Counted from the first letter of the stretch, positions 51,658 through 61,945 are shown. The stretch is 64,000 nucleotides of DNA from Desulfotomaculum nigrificans DSM 574 (GCF_000189755.2 NZ_KI912183.1:1118257-1182256); one strand, 5' to 3'. Notes: generated from the letters alone by a model not told the origin. Numbers and translations: made by a program.

Positions 51658-54600
51658 CTAGCTGTTACTGGCATCCAACATGGCCAGAATTTGTGCTTTT
51701 TCAAAACCCTTTTGCTGGGAAGCACCGCTGGGACAAGCAGCCACGCAGGCACCACAACCCTGACAAAGAACATCCAGTACCTCAGCTACCTTGGTCTGCT
51801 CGTTCATAACTCGGGCTCCGTAGGCACAAGCTTCTACACATATGCCACAGCCTTTGCACCACTTGGGATTAACCATCGCCACGTTACCAAGGGACTCCAG
51901 TTTATCCTTGGACAGCATGGTCACCGCCCGCACCGCAGCGGCATTGGCTTGGGCAATAGATTCGTCAATTAACTTGGGCGAGTGGGCCAAACCGCACAGG
52001 TATAAACCATCCGCCGCAAAATCAACCGGGCGCAGTTTCATGTGGGCCTCGGAATAAAATCCGTCAGCGTTTAAAGGTACCTTAAATATTTGACTTAAGG
52101 TATCAGTACCCTCGGAAGGAATAATGCCCGTACTCAGTACCAACAGGTCGGTATCCAGCTGTAGCACTTTATTCAAGATGGGATCTTTAACAGTAACAGT
52201 CAATTTATCACCGTTAGCTGCCACCTGCGGCTTTTCTTCCAGGGTATATCTTACGAAGATAACGCCTTTCTTTCTGGCTTCGGCATAATAGGTTTCGTAG
52301 AAGCCATAGGTTCTGATATCACGGTAAATGACAAATATATTGGCGTCGGGGTTTTGCTCTTTTATTTTTAAGGCGTTCTTAATGGCGTTATAGCAACAAA
52401 TACGACTGCAGTAAGGTCTGTCACTGTTCCGGGACCCGACACATTGAATCATCACGATATTCTTAGCTGAACCGATACCACCGGAGGCCAACTTCTGTTC
52501 TAACTGCCGCTGGGTTACAACAGCGGGATGCTGGCCATAAAGGTATTCATTAGTGGTGGCTTCCTGGGCGCCGGTAGCCACAATTACCACACCGTGATCA
52601 ACATTTTTGTCCCCACTGGGTGTAGACAGGGTAGTTTTGTAGTTACCCAGGTAACCGGCTACCTCTTTTACCTCGGACCGGAGATACAATTCAATATTAG
52701 GATGGTTATTTACATCGGCAATTAGCTTTTTAACGATAAAAGCAGGGTCATTTCCTTTAATGGTATATTTAATTTCCAGAGCATTGCCACCCAATTTATC
52801 ACTGCGTTCCACCAACACAACCTTGAATCCTTGGTCAGCCAAATTCAGCGCATTGGTCATGCCGGCAATACCTCCACCAATGACCAGTGCCCGACGATTA
52901 ATATCCATGAAGGATGTATATACCGGCTTAAGCAGCTTAGCCTTAGCCACGGCCATGTTAACCAAATCTTTGGCCTTTTCCGTGGCGGCCACCGGGTTAT
53001 CCCGGTGTACCCAGGAAGAATGTTCTCGGATATTGGCCTGTTCAAAGAGATAAGGGTTTAGACCTGCTTCGCGAATGCTGCTCATGAATAACGGCGCATG
53101 GGTTCTGGGTGTGCAGGAGGCAACTACCACCCGGTTGAGTTTGTGTTCCTCAATTCTGGCTTTAATGTTTTTGATACTATCTTGGGAGCAACTAAACAGA
53201 AACTCCTCTGCGTGTACAACGCCAGGTATGGTTTTAGCAAACTCCACCACTTCCGGTACCTTAACCACGCTACCGATATTAATACCACAGTTGCAAACAA
53301 ATACCCCAACTCTAGGATCTTCTTCACTAATATCCCGTTCAGGGGGATACTCCTTAACCTTACTTAAGGTGCCCCTGACTTCGCTCAGCAACCGGGCCGC
53401 ATTGGCTGCTGCGGCACTGGCATCAACCACTGTTTCCGGAATATCCCTCGGGCCACAGAATGCACCACTGGCAAAAACACCTTCTCTGCTGGTTTGACCG
53501 GGTCTAAATTCGATGGTTTTACAATAGCCGAAGCTATCCAATTCAATGCCGCAGGCTTTAGCCAGATCAGCGTTACCAGCCGAAGGCTTCAGTCCAACTG
53601 AAAGTACCAGCATATCGAACTGTTCCTCAGTAAGTTTTCCATCGGAATTTCTATATCTAACAATTATGTTTTTGGTTTGGGGGTCTTCTTTTACTGAGGA
53701 GATCATGGCTTTTTCATATTTCACGCCATGCTGTAGTCGAGCCCGATCATAATATTTTTCAAAATCCTTACCATAGGCCCGAATATCCATATAAAAGATT
53801 TTGGTTTCCAAACCAGGTTCGTGTTCCTGGGCAATGATGGCATGTTTGGTAGCGTACATGCAACAAACCGCCGAGCAATATTGATTGCCTTTGGCCCTGT
53901 CCCGGGATCCGACACACTGGATGAAGGCAATTTTCTTGGGTTCCACATGATCCGAAGGCCGCACCAGGTGACCCATAGTGGGTCCACTGGCGGACAGCAA
54001 TCGTTCAAACTGCAGGCTGGTAAGCACATTGTCATAACGCCCCCAGCCAAATTCTTCCCGCAAATCCCCGTCCATGGGCTCAAAACCAGGGCTTAAAATC
54101 ACCGCACCAACATTCAGTTCCAATGTTGTATCAGGCATTTGGTGATTGATGGCTCCTGCCGGACAAGCCTCCAGGCACTTACCGCAAGCCTTAGGATTTT
54201 TAATCTTCAGGCACTTGGTTGTATCAATAGCGTAGGCCCCTGGGGTGGCCTGGGCATATAGCTTATAAATGGCTTTACGTTTCCTTAACCCGCCATCAAA
54301 ATCATCTACTACCTTTACCGGGCACTTTTCAGCACAGGCACCGCAACCAATACACTTCTCAATATCCACACACCGGGCTTTTTGCAATACCGTGGCCTTA
54401 AAGTTACCGGCCTCACCTTCCAGCCCAACCAGCTCCGCGCCGGTGATAATCTCAATATTGAGGTGTCTTCCCACGTCCACCAGTTTGGGAGACATGGTGC
54501 ACATGGCACAGTCGTTGGTGGGAAAGGTCTTATCCAGCCTGGCCATGGTACCACCGATGGCGGGCTTTTTCTCCACCAGATAGACCCGGTAGCCGGACTC

Positions 54601-54681
54601 GGCCAGATCCAGGGCGGACTGCATCCCGGAGATGCCGCCGCCCACAACCAGTACTGCACCGATTTTCTTTTTATCCGTCAT
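51658..54681 (-). CDS. hdrA: HdrA-like flavoprotein, internally duplicated
   Basis: 1007 residues. HdrA is the FAD core of heterodisulfide-reductase complexes and the site of electron bifurcation. The N-terminal half has VLVVGGGISGMQSALDLAESG, the HdrA-specific TFPTNDCAMCTMSPKL, cluster motif CIGCGACAEKCP and IQCVGSRD. A second FAD unit begins near residue 590 (ALVIGGGIAGMTNALNLADQG) with its own IQCVGSRN, and the C-terminus has CKGCGICVEACAYGA and CQGCGACVAACPSGA. The duplication resembles HdrA2-type proteins. It lies 15 bp after the larger HdrA gene. Confidence 0.9.
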   Translation of the reverse strand: MTDKKKIGAVLVVGGGISGMQSALDLAESGYRVYLVEKKPAIGGTMARLDKTFPTNDCAMCTMSPKLVDVGRHLNIEIITGAELVGLEGEAGNFKATVLQKARCVDIEKCIGCGACAEKCPVKVVDDFDGGLRKRKAIYKLYAQATPGAYAIDTTKCLKIKNPKACGKCLEACPAGAINHQMPDTTLELNVGAVILSPGFEPMDGDLREEFGWGRYDNVLTSLQFERLLSASGPTMGHLVRPSDHVEPKKIAFIQCVGSRDRAKGNQYCSAVCCMYATKHAIIAQEHEPGLETKIFYMDIRAYGKDFEKYYDRARLQHGVKYEKAMISSVKEDPQTKNIIVRYRNSDGKLTEEQFDMLVLSVGLKPSAGNADLAKACGIELDSFGYCKTIEFRPGQTSREGVFASGAFCGPRDIPETVVDASAAAANAARLLSEVRGTLSKVKEYPPERDISEEDPRVGVFVCNCGINIGSVVKVPEVVEFAKTIPGVVHAEEFLFSCSQDSIKNIKARIEEHKLNRVVVASCTPRTHAPLFMSSIREAGLNPYLFEQANIREHSSWVHRDNPVAATEKAKDLVNMAVAKAKLLKPVYTSFMDINRRALVIGGGIAGMTNALNLADQGFKVVLVERSDKLGGNALEIKYTIKGNDPAFIVKKLIADVNNHPNIELYLRSEVKEVAGYLGNYKTTLSTPSGDKNVDHGVVIVATGAQEATTNEYLYGQHPAVVTQRQLEQKLASGGIGSAKNIVMIQCVGSRNSDRPYCSRICCYNAIKNALKIKEQNPDANIFVIYRDIRTYGFYETYYAEARKKGVIFVRYTLEEKPQVAANGDKLTVTVKDPILNKVLQLDTDLLVLSTGIIPSEGTDTLSQIFKVPLNADGFYSEAHMKLRPVDFAADGLYLCGLAHSPKLIDESIAQANAAAVRAVTMLSKDKLESLGNVAMVNPKWCKGCGICVEACAYGARVMNEQTKVAEVLDVLCQGCGACVAACPSGASQQKGFEKAQILAMLDASNS

Positions 54682-54696
54682 AGGTTTCCCAACCTC

Positions 54697-57600
54697 CTAT
54701 CCCAAAGCCGCATCCATCATGGCTAGCAGTTGCTGTTTTTCAAAGCCTCTCTGCTGGGTAGCACCACTGGGGCAAGCTGCCACGCAAGCTCCGCAACCCT
54801 GGCACAATACCTCACGCACCAGAGCCACGCCCCGCCGCTCATCTAGTACCCGGGCACCATATGCGCAGGCTTCTACGCATATACCGCAGCCTTTGCACAG
54901 TTCGGTATCTACTTCGGCGGTAATACCCAAGGACTCTAACTGTCCCTTGGAAAGTAGGGTTACCGCCCGGACCGCAGCGGCATTAGCCTGGGCAATGGTT
55001 TCGGTAATGTTCTTGGGTCCATGAGCCAAACCACAGAGGTAGAGACCATCAGCAGCAAAGTCCACTGGTCTTAACTTCATGTGGGCTTCCAGGAAGAAAC
55101 CGTCCGCATTTAAAGGAACCTTAAACAACTGGCTTAAACGTTCTGTATCCGGACGCGGCTGAATACCGGTGGCCAGTGCCAGGATATCCGCGTCAATTTT
55201 AATGGGCCGTTGCAATACATGATCGGTAATGGTCACCGTCACTTTATTGCCATTAGCCGTTACCTGGGGCTTATCATCAACACTATAGCGAACGAAGATT
55301 ACTCCCTTGCGACGGGCTTCGGTGTAATATTCTTCTTTAAAGCCATAGGTTCTAATATCCCGATACAGGATAAATACATTGGCAGCTGGATTTAATTCCT
55401 TAATTTTTAAGGCATTCTTAATGGCATGGGTACAACATACCCTGCTGCAGTACGGCCGGTCAGGTTCCCGGGAGCCAACACAGTTAATCATCACCACTGT
55501 TTTGGCATCCCCCAGGCCTTGGTCAGCCAGTCTTTGCTCCAGTTGAGTCTGGGTCATCACAGCCGGGTTGCTGCCATACAAATAGGAGGTGGTTTGCATT
55601 TCATCAGCACCGGTGGCAATAATCACAGCCCCGTGCTCAACTTCTATTTTAGAACCGTCTTCCTTAACCAGGGTGGTGTTGTAATTACCCAGATAACCGG
55701 TTACATCTTCCACCTGAGCATTAAGAACAATATCAATCAGTTGATGTGCTTCTACCTTGGCCTTTAAGTCAGCCACAAACTTGGGTATATCTTCTCCTCT
55801 TAAGCTGTAGCGCAACTCGGTAGCCCGACCACCAAGACTGGCGGTTTTTTCCACCAGGGTAACCGCAAATCCTTGCTCGGCCAGGGATAAGGCGTTGGTC
55901 ATACCTGCTACACCGCCGCCGATAACCAGTGTCCGCTGGTTCAGTTCAATAAAGGAGGTTTGCACCGGCTTAAGCAATCTTACCTTGGCCACCGCCATTT
56001 TGACCAGATCCTTGGCTTTTTCGGTTGCGTCCTCCGGGAAATCCCGGTGTACCCAGGAGGACTGCTCCCGAATGTTGGCGTGCTCATAAAGGTAAGGGTT
56101 TAGTCCGGCTTCTTTCATGCTGCTTTGGAACAGCGGAGCGTGAGTTCTCGGCGTGCAGGAAGCCACCACCACTCTGTTCAAGTCATGTTCCACAATCCGT
56201 TCTTTAATTTTAATAATGTTATCCTGTGAACAGGTAAATAAGAATTCTTCGGTATGGACAACCCCCGGCAGGGTCTTAGCAAACTCTACAACTTCCGGCA
56301 CCTTTACGACACTACCGATGTTGATACCGCAGTTGCAAACAAACACACCTACTCTGGGCAGTTGGTTAGTTACATCCTTTTCCGGCGGGAACTCTGGTAT
56401 CACGGTCAAAGTTCCGCGAGCCGGAGCCAGTAAACGGGAAGCCATAGCTGCAGCAGCACTGGCATCTACTGCCGTTTCCGGAATATCCTTGGGTTCCCCG
56501 AAGGCACCGCTAATGAAGATACCCGGCCGGGAACTGCAGCCCGGCGTGAATTCCGCAGTCCGGCAGAAGCCATACTTATCCAGCTCAATATGGGCAGCGT
56601 TACCTAACTCCCTGGCCCCTTCGGGGGCAGACAGGCCAACGGACAGCACTACCATATCGAAGGTTTCATGGTGGATATTGCCGTTTTCATCGGCATAACG
56701 GATAAACACATCATCGCTGCCATCTTTGGCCGGATCTACGCCGTAGATACGGGAACGCACGAATCTGACGCCATGCTCCTCTTTGGCCCGGTTTTGATAC
56801 CGTTCAAAATCTTTACCCGGTGTACGCATATCCATATAGAATATGGTTGCCTCTAATGGCTCTTGACTGTGTTCTTTGGCAATGATGGCCTGTTTGATGG
56901 CATACATACAACATACTGAGGAACAATAGCCCTTATCCACTCTTTCGTTACGGGAGCCAACACACTGAATCCAGGCAATCTTGGTTGGTTCCTTATGATC
57001 CGACGGGCGTACCATGTGTCCGGCAAAGGGACCACTGGCTGATAAAATACGTTCAAATTGAATACTTGTCACCACGTTAGGTAACTTGCCGTAACCGTAA
57101 AGTTTCAAATCCTTTGGATCATATGGTTGAAAGCCGGGGTTTAAAATCACGGAGCCAACTTCTATTTCTAATTCCTTATCCTGCATGGTGTGATCAATGG
57201 CCTTGGGTAAGCAGGCTTCCACACACTGCATGCATTCAGAACATATGGCGCAGTTCAAGCAGCGTTCGGCTTCAGCCTGGGCCTGTTCAGGAGTAAATCC
57301 CAGACCCACTTCCTCATTGTTGGTAGCTCTTCTTTCCGCCGGTGCATAACTCTGCTTAACATGGGGTTGGACAGCATAAGATTCTACCGGTCTGGGTATG
57401 GGGGCAACTTTTTCTTCGGGTACTTTGAACTGCCGGTTGGCCTTTAAGTCTTCACCTTGTATGTAGCGATGGATGCTCTCGGCAGCTCGTTTACCTGCTC
57501 CTACTGCGTCAATTAAGAGGGCCGGACCGGTGAAAACGTCACCACCGGCAAAAATACCGGGTACATTGGTGGCCAGGGTGTCCGGATCAGCCACAATGCG

Positions 57601-59145
57601 GTTACGCCGTTCGTTGGCCAGCGGTTTGTCACCCACAAAGGATAAATCAGCAGTTTGGCCAATGGCAGAGATAACAGTGTCAACATCTAGCCACTCAGTG
57701 ACAGTGTCACCGTAAACAGGTACGGCCCGACCCTGCTCGTCTTTCTCCATGCGCAACACTTCAATGGAAGTAACACTGGATACCTTACCATTTTTCCCTT
57801 TAATTTCCTTAATTAAAGTTTTAAAGTGGAATTGTACACCTTCTTCAATGGCTTCTTCCACTTCTTCCTGGGCTGCCGGCATTTCTCCCCGGGTCCGGCG
57901 GTACAGTACATGAACTTCGGCACCCAACCGGCGGGCACTCCGGGCAGCGTCCATGGCCACGTTACCGCCGCCCACCACCAGTACTTTACGGCCAATCTCC
58001 ACCTTTTCACCCAGGCCAATCTTACGCAGCATATCTACAGCCGAGATAACACCTGCCAAGTCTTCTCCGGGGGTTCTCATGCTGGTGCCCTTTTGGCAAC
58101 CTACACCCAGGAAGATAGCCTTATAACCATCCTTAAACAGGCCGTCGATGGTAATGTCTTTTCCTAAGGCGGTATTAACTTTTATTTCAACACCCAGCCT
58201 CTTGATTAAATCTATCTCTAAGTCTACCCATTTCTTAGGCAGGCGGTATTCAGGAATACCTACCCGCATCATACCGCCGGTAACCGGTAGTGCTTCAAAG
58301 ACGGTAACCTGGTAGCCCTTCAGCGCCAGGAAATAGGCAGCGGATAAGCCGGCCGGGCCGGAACCGATGACAGCTACCTTCTCATCCCTCTGGGCTTCTT
58401 TTTCCGGCAGTGGTAAGCTGTCAATATTTTGATAGGCTATATCTGCAGCTAATCTTTTCAGGGTGGCAATTTGAATGGGATCATCAACCTTGGCCCTGTT
58501 ACAGGCAGTCTGACATGGATGAGCACAAATGCGGCCGCAGATGGCAGGGAAAGGCATGTCTTTATAAATCATTTTCCAGGCATCAATGAATTTACCGGAC
58601 TTAATTAATTGTACATAACCCTGAACATTAATGCCGGCGGGACAGGCAGCCCGACAGGGAGCCACACCGCGCTTGTCAATGGCAAAGGCATTGGGAGTGG
58701 CCTGGGCATAAAGTTTATAGGTAGCTTTGCGTTGATCAAATTCACCGTTAAACTCGTTGGGCAGTTCCACCGGGCAAACCCGCGCACAATCGCCGCAACC
58801 GGTACATTTAGAGATATCAATATAGCGAGCCTTCTGGTGAACCTTAACCTTGAAATTGCCGGGTTCACCGGAAATATCTGTCACCTTGGCTCCAGTTATA
58901 ATTTCAATATTATTATGTCTACCCGTATCTACCAGTTTGGGAGACATAATACACATGGCACAGTCGTTAGTTGGAAAGGTTTTATCCAACCGGGCCATGG
59001 TACCCCCAATGGCAGGCTTTTCATCCAATAGATAAACTTTAAAGCCGGATTCAGCCAAGTCCAGGGCGGATTGCATACCTGAAATTCCGCCGCCCACAAC
59101 CATGACCGCACCGGTCATTTTTTTGTCGGTTTGGACGTTGCTCAT
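54697..59145 (-). CDS. hdrA: HdrA-like flavoprotein with inserted GltD-type NAD(P)H domain
   Basis: 1482 residues. Same order as the neighbouring HdrA (VVGGGISGMQSALDLAESG, TFPTNDCAMCIMSPKL, CTGCGDCARVCP), but after about residue 150 some 470 residues are inserted. These match the glutamate synthase small subunit: CRAACPAGINVQGYVQLI, CGRICAHPCQTACNR, VAVIGSGPAGLSAAYFLA and VLVVGGGNVAMDAARSARRLG. HdrA then resumes, followed by the second FAD unit (LVIGGGVAGMTNALSLA) and two C-terminal clusters. The insert should add a second FAD and an NAD(P)H site, making NAD(P)H a direct electron donor or acceptor. Confidence 0.92.
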   Translation of the reverse strand: MSNVQTDKKMTGAVMVVGGGISGMQSALDLAESGFKVYLLDEKPAIGGTMARLDKTFPTNDCAMCIMSPKLVDTGRHNNIEIITGAKVTDISGEPGNFKVKVHQKARYIDISKCTGCGDCARVCPVELPNEFNGEFDQRKATYKLYAQATPNAFAIDKRGVAPCRAACPAGINVQGYVQLIKSGKFIDAWKMIYKDMPFPAICGRICAHPCQTACNRAKVDDPIQIATLKRLAADIAYQNIDSLPLPEKEAQRDEKVAVIGSGPAGLSAAYFLALKGYQVTVFEALPVTGGMMRVGIPEYRLPKKWVDLEIDLIKRLGVEIKVNTALGKDITIDGLFKDGYKAIFLGVGCQKGTSMRTPGEDLAGVISAVDMLRKIGLGEKVEIGRKVLVVGGGNVAMDAARSARRLGAEVHVLYRRTRGEMPAAQEEVEEAIEEGVQFHFKTLIKEIKGKNGKVSSVTSIEVLRMEKDEQGRAVPVYGDTVTEWLDVDTVISAIGQTADLSFVGDKPLANERRNRIVADPDTLATNVPGIFAGGDVFTGPALLIDAVGAGKRAAESIHRYIQGEDLKANRQFKVPEEKVAPIPRPVESYAVQPHVKQSYAPAERRATNNEEVGLGFTPEQAQAEAERCLNCAICSECMQCVEACLPKAIDHTMQDKELEIEVGSVILNPGFQPYDPKDLKLYGYGKLPNVVTSIQFERILSASGPFAGHMVRPSDHKEPTKIAWIQCVGSRNERVDKGYCSSVCCMYAIKQAIIAKEHSQEPLEATIFYMDMRTPGKDFERYQNRAKEEHGVRFVRSRIYGVDPAKDGSDDVFIRYADENGNIHHETFDMVVLSVGLSAPEGARELGNAAHIELDKYGFCRTAEFTPGCSSRPGIFISGAFGEPKDIPETAVDASAAAAMASRLLAPARGTLTVIPEFPPEKDVTNQLPRVGVFVCNCGINIGSVVKVPEVVEFAKTLPGVVHTEEFLFTCSQDNIIKIKERIVEHDLNRVVVASCTPRTHAPLFQSSMKEAGLNPYLYEHANIREQSSWVHRDFPEDATEKAKDLVKMAVAKVRLLKPVQTSFIELNQRTLVIGGGVAGMTNALSLAEQGFAVTLVEKTASLGGRATELRYSLRGEDIPKFVADLKAKVEAHQLIDIVLNAQVEDVTGYLGNYNTTLVKEDGSKIEVEHGAVIIATGADEMQTTSYLYGSNPAVMTQTQLEQRLADQGLGDAKTVVMINCVGSREPDRPYCSRVCCTHAIKNALKIKELNPAANVFILYRDIRTYGFKEEYYTEARRKGVIFVRYSVDDKPQVTANGNKVTVTITDHVLQRPIKIDADILALATGIQPRPDTERLSQLFKVPLNADGFFLEAHMKLRPVDFAADGLYLCGLAHGPKNITETIAQANAAAVRAVTLLSKGQLESLGITAEVDTELCKGCGICVEACAYGARVLDERRGVALVREVLCQGCGACVAACPSGATQQRGFEKQQLLAMMDAALG

Positions 59146-59173
59146 TTACGTTAACCTCCATCCCTTTAAGAAG

Positions 59174-60022
59174 TTACCCAGCCTGTATGGCACTTAATAC
59201 TTTGCTGGGGTCCACCAGGTGCTTATTCAGCCAGTTACCGGCTTCAGATATGCCAAAGGCCAGACCCATTAACTCGGTAAAGAAGAACACCGGCATATCT
59301 TCACCGGGGGGACGCCTCATTTCCAGGTTGGTTTGGCACAAAGGACAAGAGTTAACCACCAGATCCGCTCCTGCCTCCCTGGCTTTGGCCAGAATTCTTC
59401 CGGACAAGTTGGTTACCATGGCCGACTTGGCCACGGAATGCCCGGCCCCACAGCATTCAACTTTATAGGACCAATTCACCGGTGTGGCCCCTAAAGCCTT
59501 AACCAATTTGTCCATTTGCATGGGATTTTCGGTGCTATCGATACCGGTTATTTCAGCCGGGCGTACCGATAAACAACCGTAATAACAGGCTATTTTCAGG
59601 TTTTTCAAAGGTTTCTGAACTTTTTTGGTAATAGCGGGCAGACCAATCTTTTCTACCATGTAGGCCAAAAGATCATATACTCTAGGCTTGCCGTCATATT
59701 TAAAGTTTAATAATTTTTCCATTTCTTGCCGGACTGCCGCATCATTGGTCATATTATATTCAGCGGTTTTCAGACGGTTGAAACAAGCCGAACAGGGTAC
59801 TACACAGTCAAGATCCATGGCTTGCATCTGTTTTATTGTTAGGGCAGGAAGCCCTACTGCCAATCGGTGATTGGTGGCGTGTGCTGAGGTGGCCCCACAG
59901 CAGGTCCAATCAGGTATCTCCACCAAATCAACATCCAGCGCCTTACATACTGAACGAACGGAGCTGCCATATTCCTTGGCTGTCGCTTCCAGAGAACAAC
60001 CGGGATAATATGCCAGTTTCAT
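59174..60022 (-). CDS. hdrB: Heterodisulfide reductase subunit B-like
   Basis: 283 residues from ATG 60022 (GAGGGG upstream). Two CCG domains are present: YYPGCSLEATAKEYG with DWTCCGATSAHATNH and CVVPCSACFNRL, then CYYGCLSVRP with VECCGAGHSVAKSAM and VNSCPLCQTNLEMR. These hold the non-cubane [4Fe-4S] clusters that cleave disulfides in methanogens. Since methanogenic CoM-S-S-CoB is not expected here, the natural substrate is unknown. Confidence 0.93.
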   Translation of the reverse strand: MKLAYYPGCSLEATAKEYGSSVRSVCKALDVDLVEIPDWTCCGATSAHATNHRLAVGLPALTIKQMQAMDLDCVVPCSACFNRLKTAEYNMTNDAAVRQEMEKLLNFKYDGKPRVYDLLAYMVEKIGLPAITKKVQKPLKNLKIACYYGCLSVRPAEITGIDSTENPMQMDKLVKALGATPVNWSYKVECCGAGHSVAKSAMVTNLSGRILAKAREAGADLVVNSCPLCQTNLEMRRPPGEDMPVFFFTELMGLAFGISEAGNWLNKHLVDPSKVLSAIQAG

Positions 60023-60060
60023 GATCAATCCCCTCTCTTCCGCAGTAACCGTAAACTATT

Positions 60061-60621
60061 TTATTTTTTCCTGGCCCATTCAAAAATGCGCTTGACTTCG
60101 GTTTTGCTGGGAACACTATGCGGGAACAAGGCAAGTTTTCCTTTTAGGAACATTTTTAAACCCACACCAACATCTTCCATTAGGTGTCCGCTCTTCAACT
60201 TATAGCGTATCAACATGGTACTTTCATGGGCTCTACCGTGGGATTTGACTGAATCCAGGAAGCATTGGTGGAATAAATTAATGTCCTTTTCTCCTGGTGT
60301 AATCCCTTGTTCAATGGCCATTTCTCGCAAAGCATCCATCACCGCTGCGATACGGATACCGTTTGGGCAGCGGGCGCCGCAGGTTTCGCAGCCAACACAG
60401 ACCCAAATAGCTTTACTCTTTAGCAGCTCGTCCTTTAAGCCAAACTGAATCATCCGGAGAACCTGGTTGGTGTCAATCTCTCCGTACTCAGCAATGGGAC
60501 ATCCGGAAGCGCATTTTTGGCATTGGAAACAAAGTTCAATTTCCTGGCCACTACGTTGTTTGACCTCTTTTGTGAAATTTAGGTCTAGCGCCTTCGGACC
60601 TCCTTCGGTTATAATGTACAC
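60061..60621 (-). CDS. hdrC: Heterodisulfide reductase subunit C-like
   Basis: 186 residues from GTG 60621, which has GGGGGGTGG at 4 nt; an ATG at 60636 lies within that purine run and has no site of its own. Two ferredoxin motifs, CFQCQKCASGCPI and CVGCETCGARCPNG, match HdrC, which wires HdrA to HdrB. First gene of the operon, 38 bp before hdrB. Confidence 0.92.
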   Translation of the reverse strand: MYIITEGGPKALDLNFTKEVKQRSGQEIELCFQCQKCASGCPIAEYGEIDTNQVLRMIQFGLKDELLKSKAIWVCVGCETCGARCPNGIRIAAVMDALREMAIEQGITPGEKDINLFHQCFLDSVKSHGRAHESTMLIRYKLKSGHLMEDVGVGLKMFLKGKLALFPHSVPSKTEVKRIFEWARKK

Positions 60622-60707
60622 AGGTCCACCCCCCATTAAGCGTCCGCTTCGATTTTACTTTAGTTTAGTTTATCACACGCTATATTTTGAACAAACTCTC
60701 AGCTGTA

Positions 60708-60755
60708 TGGACTAGACACCCAATATCGCTATAATTTGGGTTCTAGTCCATTTTT
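60708..60755 (+). terminator. Terminator-like hairpin upstream of hdrC
   Basis: TGGACTAGA(C)ACCCAA pairs with TTGGGTTCTAGTCCA (one bulge) and is followed on the plus strand by TTTTTAATTTT. There is no plus-strand gene before it, so it may end an unannotated transcript or be a protein-binding palindrome. Confidence 0.45.
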
Positions 60756-60916
60756 AATTTTAATTCGCTTATATCCAGGCAGTTTCTCGCTTTTACTTTC
60801 ATTAGCTTAATTCAGAATAATCGACAAATTGGTCAACCCTTGATTTATAAGGGTTTTTGGGGGGCCAAAGCCATCCGTTATATTTTTTATTTTTTTCGCC
60901 ACAGCTAAAACAGTGT

Positions 60917-60949
60917 AATTTCGCTGAAACCATTTTCGCTGGCGAAATT
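60917..60949. promoter_or_regulatory. Inverted/direct repeat upstream of thiM
   Basis: AATTTCGC and GCGAAATT (8-bp arms) flank a second copy of TTTCGCTG, so TTTCGCTG also occurs twice in direct order. Operator candidate. Confidence 0.4.
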
Positions 60950-61070
60950 AAAGTTAGTCAGTTAGATGACAAAAGTATAACTACAATAATATAAAAAATG
61001 TGGTTAAAGGATAATCTTATGATTAAGGAGTATACATAACAAGGAACCATATGATAGGAGGTCGAACCAA

Positions 61071-61877
61071 ATGAATAAACATATTAGCCTAATCTGTGAA
61101 ACCCTGGATGATGTGCGTAAAAAAAGCCCCCTGGTACATAACATTACCAACCTGGTGGTTACCAACGTAACTGCCAATGCCACACTGGCTGCCGGGGCCT
61201 CGCCGGTTATGGCCCATGCTCCGGAGGAAGTAGCGGATATGGTAGGTATTGCTTCTGCTCTGGTGCTTAACATCGGTACTTTGGATGTCAATTTAATTGA
61301 TGCTATGGTCAAGGCCGGGCAAGCAGCTAACCACAAAAACATTCCGGTCCTACTTGATCCAGTGGGGGCAGGGGCCACTCCCCTGCGAACGGACAGTGTA
61401 ATGCGCATAATGAAGGAAGTAAATATCAATATATTGCGAGGCAATGCTTCGGAAATTTCCATTATCGGTGGTTACGGTGGACAAGTTAAGGGTGTTGATG
61501 CCGTGGGTTCCTTTGAGGGCCTGGGTGATAAAGTAAGAGAAACATCGCAACGACTTGGCACGGTGGTAGCTGTTACCGGCGCCACTGACTATATCAGTGA
61601 CGGGACTCGCTTGGCCAGGGTATATAACGGCCATAAGCTATTGACCCATGTAACCGGCACCGGTTGTATGGCCTCGGCAGTCATTGGGGCCTTTGCCGCT
61701 GTGCAAAAAGATTATTTTATGGCCACTGTGGCCGCCCTGAGTTACTACGGTGCGGCTGCCGAATTGGCTGCCCAACAAGCCAAAGGCCCGGGCAGCTTCC
61801 ATGTGGCTTTGTTTGATTCCCTTTACAATTTAACCCCCGCCGCCCTGGCTGGTCTAGTTCGGGTAGAAATTGAGTAG
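61071..61877 (+). CDS. thiM: Hydroxyethylthiazole kinase
   Basis: 268 residues. ThiM phosphorylates 4-methyl-5-hydroxyethylthiazole for thiamin salvage. Family motifs: SPLVHNITNLVVTNVTANATLAAGASPVMA at residues about 18-47, VLLDPVGAGATPLR and VTGTGCMASAVIGAF. Start ATG has AGGAGG. It stands alone, without thiD or thiE, and no TPP riboswitch is visible upstream. Confidence 0.95.
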   Translation: MNKHISLICETLDDVRKKSPLVHNITNLVVTNVTANATLAAGASPVMAHAPEEVADMVGIASALVLNIGTLDVNLIDAMVKAGQAANHKNIPVLLDPVGAGATPLRTDSVMRIMKEVNINILRGNASEISIIGGYGGQVKGVDAVGSFEGLGDKVRETSQRLGTVVAVTGATDYISDGTRLARVYNGHKLLTHVTGTGCMASAVIGAFAAVQKDYFMATVAALSYYGAAAELAAQQAKGPGSFHVALFDSLYNLTPAALAGLVRVEIE

Positions 61878-61900
61878 AAAAGCAATTTTCATGATTTTAC

Positions 61901-61935
61901 GGAAATAAAAACTGGCCCACGAAATGTGAGCCAGT
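61901..61935 (-). terminator. Terminator after the spore protein gene
   Basis: On the minus strand ACTGGCTCAC-ATTTC-GTGGGCCAGT followed by TTTTATTT. Confidence 0.85.
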
Positions 61936-61945
61936 CCGGGGAAGG

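Larger units (their letters stand above)
60637..61070. other. 434-bp intergenic region between the hdr operon and thiM
   Basis: Divergent promoters must lie here. It holds a hairpin at 60708-60750 and an inverted repeat at 60917-60949 described separately. No coding frame or TPP riboswitch signature was found. Confidence 0.6.

Noticed and set aside
60950-61070. TPP riboswitch before thiM
   Set aside because: The conserved CTGAGA and GAACCTGAT-like blocks are not present in the leader.
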